Shown here: piece by piece, positions 17,101-24,223 of the stretch
Layout: every line of letters starts with the position of its first letter
Position numbering within the stretch: the first letter of the stretch is position 1
NCBI RefSeq assembly: GCF_020884755.1
Contig: NZ_BPWE01000001.1
Location: 434,001-498,000, forward strand
Origin: Bifidobacterium mizhiense
Lineage (GTDB): Bacteria; Actinomycetota; Actinomycetes; Actinomycetales; Bifidobacteriaceae
Length of the DNA: 64,000 nt
Reading direction: 5' to 3'
The notes under the pieces: generated by a model
Told to the model about the DNA's origin: nothing
Database searches by the model: none
What the model saw: the letters and a program-made list of their open reading frames with translations, nothing else
Translations under genes and position numbers: made by a program

Positions 17101-17388
17101 ATGAAGCTGGCTCCCATTTTCGATCCGGACGCCCGCAGGCCATCGCCGCGTCCCGTGCAGGTGGATCTGCGACGCATCTTCCTGCTCGGCACAGGAGCCT
17201 GGATTCTGGCACTGGCCGTCGTGGGCATCCTAGCCCTGACCGGAATGACGGTCACCAAGCCCCTTATTGTCTGCCTTTCCGGGGTTGGTGTGGGTATCCT
17301 GCTGATGATCTGGGAGCACTTCAATCGCTGGGATTATCGCCGTCTGGCCCAGCAACCGGACCCTGAGCCAGAGGAAGCATCAGCGTAA
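17101..17388 (+). CDS. DUF2530 family membrane protein
   Basis: A 95-residue protein with a proline-rich basic N-terminus (residues 1-24) and two membrane helices (~25-47 and ~52-72), ending in the conserved WEHFNRWDYRRL. This layout matches the actinobacterial DUF2530 family, whose function is unknown. ATG 17101 was selected; an in-frame GTG at 17092 is possible, since a run of G residues lies right before the ATG. Its last 68 bases overlap the 3' end of the convergent sensor-kinase-like gene. Confidence 0.75.
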   Translation: MKLAPIFDPDARRPSPRPVQVDLRRIFLLGTGAWILALAVVGILALTGMTVTKPLIVCLSGVGVGILLMIWEHFNRWDYRRLAQQPDPEPEEASA

Positions 17389-18571
17389 ATGTGCTCCCCT
17401 CTCCCGGCGCACTCCAGACAGTGACCGATCCATGGTGGGTCAGGGCCACATGTTTGACAATGGCCAGCCCGAGGCCGATGCCCACCGCCGTCTGTTCATT
17501 CTGATTGTCTGCGCGGTAGAAGCGTTCGAAGATCCTGCCTTGGTCCTCCTTGGATATGCCACGGCCGTGGTCGACCACCCTGATGATCCCGTACTTCCCG
17601 TCCTTGGAGGCCTGTGCCACCAAGGAGACAGTCGAGCCAGCAGCTGAATAGGATATGGCATTCTCCACCAGTTTGGCCAAGGCCACTCTGATCTGCTGCC
17701 CGTCGCCGTGAATAGTCAGTGGTTGGTCGCATCGCCACCGTAGCGTCACATGGGCCTGATCAGCTCCATCCTGCTCATCCTGAACCACTGTCCTTATCTG
17801 CTCAGCCACGTCAAGCACGTTCTCCCTGCTGGGCTTGATCCGCTCCTGAGCCCGGATGAGCAGAAGAAGATCCTTGAGCACATGCCCCAGATAGGCACTG
17901 TAACGCTGGACCGAGGAGGCATCCTTGGAGACGCTGCGCAGGTGGCTGCGTAGCAGATCCGGGTCGTCCCCCTCCAGATGCGAGGTGGTTTTCAGTTGCG
18001 CCGCAAGCTCCTCAAGGGCCTGAACCGGCTTGAGCATCTGCTCGGATACATTGGTCATGAAGGCATCCCTGGTCCGAACGAACCTGACCGAATCGCTCAC
18101 ATCATCGATAAGCACCACGACCAAGGACTTGTCGATACGCCCCAGAGTGACCTTGAGCCAGTTCCTTCTGGATACCGCCTGGGCTTGAACATGGGTCGCT
18201 TCCCCGGAATCCTCGACCTCGGCAATATCCCAATCATCGGATTCCGAGCTCCCGGTAGCGGCATCCAGAGCGAATTCCGTAGGCGTTCGCGTGGTCAGAT
18301 TGAAGCTGCGTCGACCACCCGAGCGACGTACCTGCGCAATGGCCTCGATGATCTTCGGATCCGCAATCTCGTCGTTGCTGACAATTCCCAGCCTGTAGGC
18401 ATCCGGACTGGAGCGAACAACCTCGTCATCGCCATCGACCACAACCGTGGCGGCAGGAATGAGCGCCAGCAGAGCCTGGGTCGAGCCTTCCAATGCCCCG
18501 CTATCGGCCTGTTCACCATCCTTGCTCCGGTTGCCCATAAAGCTGCATAGGCGGTCCATGAACCGTCTCAT
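17321..18571 (-). CDS. SenX3-like sensor kinase homologue lacking the H-box histidine
   Basis: A 416-residue protein with a PAS-like N-terminal part (~25-165), a dimerisation segment and a full HATPase_c domain: N-box LVENAISYSAAGS, G1 VVDHGRGIS, F-box IFERFYR, G2 GIGLGLAIVK. The H-box, normally VSHELKTP, reads VSEQMLKP, so the phospho-acceptor His is Glu. SenX3 proteins normally carry two N-terminal helices; none is seen here. It could be an ATP-binding regulator rather than a phosphotransfer kinase. ATG 18571 is set by GGAGGG eight bases upstream. It is divergent from phoU; no response-regulator gene is adjacent. Confidence 0.85.
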   Translation of the reverse strand: MRRFMDRLCSFMGNRSKDGEQADSGALEGSTQALLALIPAATVVVDGDDEVVRSSPDAYRLGIVSNDEIADPKIIEAIAQVRRSGGRRSFNLTTRTPTEFALDAATGSSESDDWDIAEVEDSGEATHVQAQAVSRRNWLKVTLGRIDKSLVVVLIDDVSDSVRFVRTRDAFMTNVSEQMLKPVQALEELAAQLKTTSHLEGDDPDLLRSHLRSVSKDASSVQRYSAYLGHVLKDLLLLIRAQERIKPSRENVLDVAEQIRTVVQDEQDGADQAHVTLRWRCDQPLTIHGDGQQIRVALAKLVENAISYSAAGSTVSLVAQASKDGKYGIIRVVDHGRGISKEDQGRIFERFYRADNQNEQTAVGIGLGLAIVKHVALTHHGSVTVWSAPGEGSTFTLMLPLAQGPVAGPDGDNPSD

Positions 18572-18772
18572 AAGGACTTCCCTCCAGTCCGGCGCCGACC
18601 CCGGACGCTGCGACATTAACCAAGTCTCATCGGCAGTTTCGGCTTTATTCTCGCATATCCGACTTCGATCGCCGCTCCAATGGCCCGACATTCTTCAGGA
18701 CTGGCTTTTTCTTGCCATGCCGGTCACATAGACTGGAGTCATATCGTTGACCGAGGCCGAAAGGGAAGAACA

Positions 18773-19450
18773 ATGCGCGTGATTTTCAACGAGGAGCTGG
18801 GGCTGGTGGCCGACGATCTCGATCGGATGGCCGCCAAGGTTCGCGATGCCATTAAAAAGGCCGGACGATCCCTGATGGACTGTGACGTGGAGACAGCCCA
18901 GGAGGTCATCGACGGGGATGCCGATATAGACAACCTCCAGGCCAGCATCATTGACCAATGCATCAGGCTCCTGGCCAAGCAGAGCCCTGTGGCCACTGAT
19001 CTGCGGGTGGTGGTCTCCACGCTGAGTCTGTCAGCCACCTTTGAGCGCATGGGAGACCTGGCCAGGCACATCGCCGAGACAGCGAGGCGCTCCTACCCCG
19101 AACCGACCCTGCCCGACGAGGTCATTCCCCTGTTCAAACAGATGCAGAATTTTCTGGATGTCATGGCCGATCGCCTGGTCGACATGCTCTCCGACAGGGA
19201 CACGACTATAGCCGAGCAGATCATCGTCAGCGATGACCAGATGGACAAGCTTCATCAGAAAACTTTCAGCTATGCCCTCTCGGACGACTGGAAGGGGAGC
19301 AGACAGCAGCTGATCGACCTGGTTCTGGTGGCACGATTCATGGAGCGCCTGGGAGACCACGGCGTCTCGGCAGCCCGACGTGTGGTCTACATCGTTTCAG
19401 GCTTCGACCCCTCCAAGGACCCCAAGGATCTGGACATCGACTTGGACTGA
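18773..19450 (+). CDS. phoU: Phosphate transport regulator PhoU
   Basis: A 225-residue all-helical protein of two PhoU repeats. Each repeat carries the metal-binding E-x3-D signature: FERMGDLARHIAE in the first and FMERLGDHGVSAA in the second. PhoU links the Pst phosphate transporter to the SenX3/PhoR sensor and dampens the Pho response; here it is divergent from the SenX3-like gene, as in many actinobacteria, though without pst genes. The start ATG 18773 follows GGGAAGAA. A strong terminator follows. Confidence 0.94.
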   Translation: MRVIFNEELGLVADDLDRMAAKVRDAIKKAGRSLMDCDVETAQEVIDGDADIDNLQASIIDQCIRLLAKQSPVATDLRVVVSTLSLSATFERMGDLARHIAETARRSYPEPTLPDEVIPLFKQMQNFLDVMADRLVDMLSDRDTTIAEQIIVSDDQMDKLHQKTFSYALSDDWKGSRQQLIDLVLVARFMERLGDHGVSAARRVVYIVSGFDPSKDPKDLDIDLD

Positions 19451-19459
19451 ATAAACAAC

Positions 19460-19516
19460 AAAGGAACGACCTGCTGCCCGACAGTTCATCGGGTGGCGGG
19501 CCGTTCCTTTTTTATA
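19460..19516 (+). terminator. Terminator of phoU
   Basis: AAAGGAACG pairs with CGTTCCTTT over an internal CCCGA/TCGGG hairpin and is followed by TTTTT, a classical intrinsic terminator. Confidence 0.88.
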
Positions 19517-19543
19517 CTCGAGTGGTGTTGGATCCAGAGTTGT

Positions 19544-20446
19544 CTATTTTATGGAGCCGCGCACTACGCCGGAGATGACCCACCGCTGAGAGAATATATA
19601 GACGATCAGCAAGGGAGCCATAGCCATCAGGTAGGAAGCGAAAGCCACGGTGTAATTGGTGTTGTACTGACCTTGGAACACATATTGGGCCAATGGCAGG
19701 GTTCTTGCACCAGGATCCGTAAGCACCACCAAAGGCATGATGAAGTCGTTCCATGCCCATACACAGGTCAGAATTCCCACGGTTGCATTCATCGGCATGA
19801 GAAGTGGGAAAATAATCTGCCAGAACACCCGCCAGGTCGATGCCCCATCAACCCGAGCAGCCTCTTCCAACTCCATGGGAATGGAATGCAGGTAAGTCGT
19901 ATACAGAAAGATGTTCATCGAGAACCCATACAGCGTATACAGCACAATCAGACCTGCTTGGTTATCAAGGCCAAGCAATCCCGTTTCCTTGACAACCGGG
20001 AGCATCACAATAGGGAACGGAATGAACATGGCTGCCAAGAAGTAGTAGTAAGCGATCTTAAAGAAGGGCCTGTGCATATTCCGGGCTAGTGCATAAGCCA
20101 AGACCGAACTGGTCAGCAGAGTCAGTATCACTGAACACACCGTGATCATGGCCGTGTTCATAAGCGCTCTGGGGAAATTGGTCCGGGCCCAGGCCTCCGC
20201 AAAATTGCCCCAATGCACTGGATTGGGCCATTCAAAGCCTGTCCCCTTAGCCAGCTGTTCAGGACTTTTAAGCGCGACCGCCACTGCAAAATACAGCGGT
20301 ACAAGAACAGTCAATGAACATACGGCCACTAGGGCTGTCAACCACCAATTAACCCTATGGAGACGCCTTCCATGACCTTGTTGTGCATGTGGATTCATAC
20401 CTGAGGACTTTGCCGGAATGGCATTCATAACTTGACTGGAGGTCAT
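19544..20446 (-). CDS. Carbohydrate ABC transporter permease (MalG type)
   Basis: A 300-residue inner-membrane permease with six predicted helices. The cytoplasmic EAA loop reads EEAARVDGASTWRVFWQIIF, the contact site for the ATPase, and the C-terminus VISGVVRGSIK matches CUT1 MalG-type proteins. It starts 5 nt after the stop of the MalF-type gene, so it is the last gene of a binding protein-MalF-MalG operon. No ATPase gene is present in the locus; a shared MsmK-type ATPase from elsewhere would be required, as is common in Gram-positive sugar importers. Several possible starts lie within the first 20 residues. Confidence 0.92.
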   Translation of the reverse strand: MTSSQVMNAIPAKSSGMNPHAQQGHGRRLHRVNWWLTALVAVCSLTVLVPLYFAVAVALKSPEQLAKGTGFEWPNPVHWGNFAEAWARTNFPRALMNTAMITVCSVILTLLTSSVLAYALARNMHRPFFKIAYYYFLAAMFIPFPIVMLPVVKETGLLGLDNQAGLIVLYTLYGFSMNIFLYTTYLHSIPMELEEAARVDGASTWRVFWQIIFPLLMPMNATVGILTCVWAWNDFIMPLVVLTDPGARTLPLAQYVFQGQYNTNYTVAFASYLMAMAPLLIVYIFSQRWVISGVVRGSIK

Positions 20447-20451
20447 GGCGC

Positions 20452-21348
20452 TTAATCCTCCTTCGGATTAAGGTAACGAAGCTGTATAACTGAAAGAGCC
20501 GTGATGATCAGGAAGAGAATGGCTGCATCAGCAGACTGGTAGGCGAATTCGCCGCCTGTGAATCCACCCTGATAAATCTGCAGAGTCACCGATTCAGTAG
20601 CCATCCCTGGCCCGCCATCGGTCAAGGCGACTATCTGATCGAATGCCTGCATGAAGTTCTTGATATTGAGCACCACGTTTATGGTCACGTAGCCCATGAT
20701 CAGAGGCAATGTGATGGATCTGAACGCCTTAAATCCCGTGGCCCCATCGAGCGAAGCCGCCTCATAGATATCTGCAGGAATAGTCTGCAGACCTGCCAGG
20801 TAGATGATGATCGCAAAAGCGCAGGCCTGCCATACCGTCACGATAACGATAGGCACCCAGGCCCAGTGCTCATTGGTCAGGATGTTATCCCTGAGCAGAG
20901 GAACTGCTGAGAAGATCTTCGGTACTGACTTGGAAAAGAAGAATTGGAAGACATATCCGATGATCAGCATGGACAGCACGTATGGAATGAAAAAGATGCC
21001 CCTAAATAGATTTCTTGCCTTGATCCGGGCATTCAAGGCCAAGGCAATCGCCAAGGAAATGACATTGGTCAGGATGGTAGCCACCAATGAAAAGAAAATG
21101 GTGAACAGATACGAGTGAAGAACCCTGTCATCCCCAAAGAGATTGACGTAGTTCGACAGACCCACCATGTGCCATTTTCCGTAACCGGCATAGTTGGTGA
21201 AGCTGAAGAAGATACCCGCCAGCATGGGGATGGTGTGGAAGATGGCGAAGAGAATGATAAAAGGCCATACCATCCAGTAATAAGTGGCCTCGGCAAACCG
21301 ACGATGCCGGTGAGTGCCTGTGGCGACTGTCGTCTGTGTCATAGTCAT
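20452..21348 (-). CDS. Carbohydrate ABC transporter permease (MalF type)
   Basis: A 298-residue permease with six helices. It carries the EAA loop YEAASLDGATGFKAFRSITL and the upstream block FRGIFFIPYVLSMLIIGYVF typical of CUT1 MalF-type subunits. ATG 21348 is set by GGAGG seven bases upstream. It pairs with the following MalG-type subunit to form the membrane channel; the preceding lipoprotein delivers the sugar. The gap to the binding-protein stop is 14 nt. Confidence 0.92.
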   Translation of the reverse strand: MTMTQTTVATGTHRHRRFAEATYYWMVWPFIILFAIFHTIPMLAGIFFSFTNYAGYGKWHMVGLSNYVNLFGDDRVLHSYLFTIFFSLVATILTNVISLAIALALNARIKARNLFRGIFFIPYVLSMLIIGYVFQFFFSKSVPKIFSAVPLLRDNILTNEHWAWVPIVIVTVWQACAFAIIIYLAGLQTIPADIYEAASLDGATGFKAFRSITLPLIMGYVTINVVLNIKNFMQAFDQIVALTDGGPGMATESVTLQIYQGGFTGGEFAYQSADAAILFLIITALSVIQLRYLNPKED

Positions 21349-21362
21349 GCGTTTGCCTCCAA

Positions 21363-22637
21363 TCACTCGATGGTTCTGGCCGCAACCTTGCCCCACTCTT
21401 TGTCGAGTGTGGTGAGGGCCGAATCCAGGTCGCCGTCCAGCATGGCTTTGTTCAATATTGGGTTGTAGCTGATGCTGGAGGGTATCTGATGATCCGCATA
21501 TCCCTGGATCCTGCCAGAATCTATCCAGTATTTGGCCGGCTTCATGGCCGGGTTCTCGTCCACAGGAATAGACGAGAGTGAAGGAATAAGCTGTTGTGAC
21601 TTTACGAAACGACGCTGAACTTCGTCCGAGTATAGGTAGTTGATAAAGGCCATTGATTCCCTCTCATGCTTGGGATGTGCACCCATGGTGATCGCCACAT
21701 CTCCGCCAGAGACGAGAATGGCCTTGTCGGCCTCATCTGTGGGATAGGGGAAGAAGCCTATGTGCATTTTGGGGTTGATTTGCAGGACCGGCGCCATGGA
21801 CCAGTTCCCCGCCAAGAGCATGGCTCCCTCACCCCTCGCGAAAGCGGAAGTTCCGTCCTCGTAAGTCATGGTTCTCACGTCTTTGGTCGAGTGCTGATAA
21901 ATCCAATAGAGCCGTTCCATCAGAGGTTTAAAGTTTTTCTGGAAGGAAACGGGCGAATCCGGCCCTACCTTTTTACCTTCAGCGCGCATTTTGTCCCAGA
22001 ACCCGTTGTTGTCGTAGTAAGGAGCCAGACCGTCGAAAGGCGTTGAAACGCGATTGGGATCGCCCAATGTTCCGATAAAGGGAGCAACACCGTCGGCTTC
22101 CAGAGTGGCAACTGCCTGCTCAAGATCCTTCCAGGTCTTGGGCACCTTGATGCCATGCTGCTTGAACAAATCGACGTTATAAGTAATGCCGCATACGTTG
22201 CCGGCATAAGGCACAATATTGATCTGTTTGCCATCTCGTCCCAACCCATTGATCACGGACTGCATGACCGGGCGGATCCTATGGCTTATAGGCGTGTTGC
22301 TGAAATCATAAAATACTCCAGCCTTGGCCATCTTGCCCATGCTTCCGTTGGGATTCAACGCTATAACATCAGGCGTGCGATCCTTGACTAGAAGAGCCCT
22401 CAAGGCTGTGTCGGCTGAAGAGACCTGATTCTGCACCACTTTGATGTTCGGATGAAGTCGCTCAAAGTCCGCGATAATCCTGGTGTAATCTTCTACTGCT
22501 TCTGGTTTAGTCTGGAAGAAGCTGAGCGTCGTCACATTGGCGCCTCCGGATCCACCGCATGCCGACAGAGGTGCCAGAGCCACGGCAGTAAGAGCTGCCG
22601 CGAGCACACGCACCAATGTGTTCTTCGTCATCTTCAT
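21363..22637 (-). CDS. Sugar ABC transporter substrate-binding lipoprotein
   Basis: A 424-residue family 1 solute-binding protein. The lipoprotein signal spans residues 1-27 with lipobox LSAC (Cys27). The mature part begins NVTTLSFFQTKPEAVEDYTR and contains GEGAMLLAGNWSM, a typical CUT1 binding-protein block, and a late hinge region. It captures a sugar, probably an oligosaccharide given the linked glycosidase, at the cell surface. AGAGGAG eight bases upstream supports ATG 22637. It is the first gene of the leftward operon, downstream of a LacI-type palindrome. Confidence 0.92.
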   Translation of the reverse strand: MKMTKNTLVRVLAAALTAVALAPLSACGGSGGANVTTLSFFQTKPEAVEDYTRIIADFERLHPNIKVVQNQVSSADTALRALLVKDRTPDVIALNPNGSMGKMAKAGVFYDFSNTPISHRIRPVMQSVINGLGRDGKQINIVPYAGNVCGITYNVDLFKQHGIKVPKTWKDLEQAVATLEADGVAPFIGTLGDPNRVSTPFDGLAPYYDNNGFWDKMRAEGKKVGPDSPVSFQKNFKPLMERLYWIYQHSTKDVRTMTYEDGTSAFARGEGAMLLAGNWSMAPVLQINPKMHIGFFPYPTDEADKAILVSGGDVAITMGAHPKHERESMAFINYLYSDEVQRRFVKSQQLIPSLSSIPVDENPAMKPAKYWIDSGRIQGYADHQIPSSISYNPILNKAMLDGDLDSALTTLDKEWGKVAARTIE

Positions 22638-22752
22638 TGACGTTTCTCCTCTGCCCGTTCGAACCGCAGCGCTGCACAATACGGTTCGACCTGTGGTTAG
22701 ACCAGTCGAAATGGAACTTACAGAAACCCACATTGGCATTCCGACCAGCTGA

Positions 22753-22766
22753 TGTAAACGTTAGCA
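22753..22766. promoter_or_regulatory. LacI-type operator candidate for the transporter operon
   Basis: TGTAAACGTTAGCA has the central CG and the outer TG/CA dyad of LacI-family operators. It matches the glycosidase-promoter site (24097-24110) at 12 of 14 bases. It lies 116 nt before the binding-protein ATG. Confidence 0.6.
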
Positions 22767-22891
22767 CCTATAATTTTGCCCTGCAAGTTCTTTAGACGCC
22801 AAGCAATTCAGCAAGTTCTGCCTGATATTAGGTTTGATCAGGCTTCATCGCCTTTGTTCAGAGACAAGTCTCTCTAGCAAAAGACCAATAC

Positions 22892-22913
22892 ATAATGTAT
22901 ACGTATCCATTAT
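22892..22913. promoter_or_regulatory. LacI-type operator candidate for autoregulation
   Basis: A 22-bp palindrome, symmetric at 20 of 22 positions, centred on CG (22902-22903); its core is TGTATACGTATCCA. It lies 59 nt upstream of the regulator start codon, overlapping a possible -10 element. Confidence 0.65.
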
Positions 22914-22971
22914 TTAATCAAGCATGGTAAAATTTTGCAGGCAAGAGCCCCGGTAACAATAGGAGGGCATC

Positions 22972-23985
22972 GTGGGTGCATCCATTCAAGACGTAGCAGA
23001 TCGAGCCGGGGTTTCAATAGCCACGGTGTCCCGTACATTTACTCTCCCCGACAAGGTTCTTCCGCAAACCAGGGAAAAAGTCCTCAAAGTCGCACAGGAC
23101 CTGGACTACACCATTTCACGATCTGCTTCAGCATTGAAGTCGGGCAAGTCGGCACGAATCGCCTTCTTGACTGGCGGAGAATTGGACTCCTGGTATGACT
23201 CACATGTTCTGGCTGGCCTCAACTCCGTTCTCCATGACGCGGGGTATGACATCGCTTTATACGCCGTATCGGATACGCAGGAACGCCATGCATTCTTTTC
23301 GGATATGTCTATCAAACGCAATGCTGATGCTGTACTTGTGGTCTCCTTCCAAATACCCTGCACAGAGGCCGACAAATTAGCCACGACGGGCATCCCGCTT
23401 ATCGGAATCAACACCGAACCGATTCCGGAATTTTCGGCAACCGTAGGCATAGACGAGACCAGCTGCATGAGATTGATCATCAACCATCTGGTCAACCTCG
23501 GGCATCATAAAATCGCCTATGTCTGCTTGGACCCAGAGACTGAACATTTCAAATGGAATGGTCGGGCACGTCTGCAGGCATTCCGCTCGATCTGCTCCCA
23601 ATTAGGGGATCAGGTCAGTCCAACAGTTGTATATGCACCCAAAGACGATACTCGAGCAGACTTCGCCTTATCCCAGTTGGCCAGGTTGGACCAGTACCCG
23701 ACAGCCGTAATCTGCATGAATGACGAATATGCCCTCCCTCTGCTTTTCTGCATGCAGCGCTCGGGATACACAATTCCCCGAGATGTATCGGTTGCAGGTT
23801 TCGACGATTCGACATATGCCCGCGAAATCGGGCTGACCACTATTCATCAGGATCCCTACGAGATGGGAAAGTCGGCCGCTCAGACACTACTGAAATTGTT
23901 GGAAGGCGAGAACCCTGACCAGAACGTGCAAATTCAGCCATCTTTCTTAGCTGTTCGCAGTACAACCGCCCCTCCGGAGCGCTGA
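22972..23985 (+). CDS. LacI-family transcriptional regulator
   Basis: A 337-residue regulator. The N-terminal helix-turn-helix and hinge read SIQDVADRAGVSIATVSRTF (2-21) with the LacI signature, followed by a periplasmic-binding-protein-like sensor domain containing HHKIAYVCLD and DVSVAGFDDSTYAREIGLTT. It most likely represses the transporter operon and the glycosidase gene on either side until a sugar binds. The GTG start at 22972 is strongly supported by AGGAGG. Three similar palindromes around the locus are the presumed targets. Confidence 0.93.
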   Translation: MGASIQDVADRAGVSIATVSRTFTLPDKVLPQTREKVLKVAQDLDYTISRSASALKSGKSARIAFLTGGELDSWYDSHVLAGLNSVLHDAGYDIALYAVSDTQERHAFFSDMSIKRNADAVLVVSFQIPCTEADKLATTGIPLIGINTEPIPEFSATVGIDETSCMRLIINHLVNLGHHKIAYVCLDPETEHFKWNGRARLQAFRSICSQLGDQVSPTVVYAPKDDTRADFALSQLARLDQYPTAVICMNDEYALPLLFCMQRSGYTIPRDVSVAGFDDSTYAREIGLTTIHQDPYEMGKSAAQTLLKLLEGENPDQNVQIQPSFLAVRSTTAPPER

Positions 23986-24082
23986 CTCGCCGCTAGCATG
24001 TCAACGGCAGGATTTTCAAAGGCTAGTATCCGCAACCGGACACTAGCTTAAGTAGATGATGGTCAAACTTGCGAAGATCTCT

Positions 24083-24111
24083 TTGTCCTTTGCAGATGTA
24101 TACGTTATCAT
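24083..24111 (+). promoter_or_regulatory. Glycosidase promoter with overlapping operator
   Basis: TTGTCC (24083-24088) and TATCAT (24106-24111) are 17 nt apart. The palindrome TGTATACGTTATCA (24097-24110) covers the spacer end and the -10 element, so a bound repressor would block polymerase. The leader to ATG 24224 is ~105 nt. Confidence 0.6.
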
Positions 24112-24223
24112 GTGCTTGGAAGCATGGCTGCGCCATGCGGACTCCATGACCATAGATGGGCCCTCGAGCATGCTTATGAAGCGATACCCGCGTTCCGCAC
24201 AAACTTGCTGAAAGGAGCAGTTG

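Larger units (their letters stand above)
22638..22971. promoter_or_regulatory. Divergent regulatory region between the transporter operon and lacI-type gene
   Basis: A 334-bp AT-rich gap with no gene. It holds two palindromes listed separately (22753-22766 and 22892-22913) and a CATAAT element at 22891-22896 that could serve as -10 for the regulator gene. Leftward transcription of the transporter must start here as well, but no clear -35/-10 pair was found for it. Confidence 0.6.
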
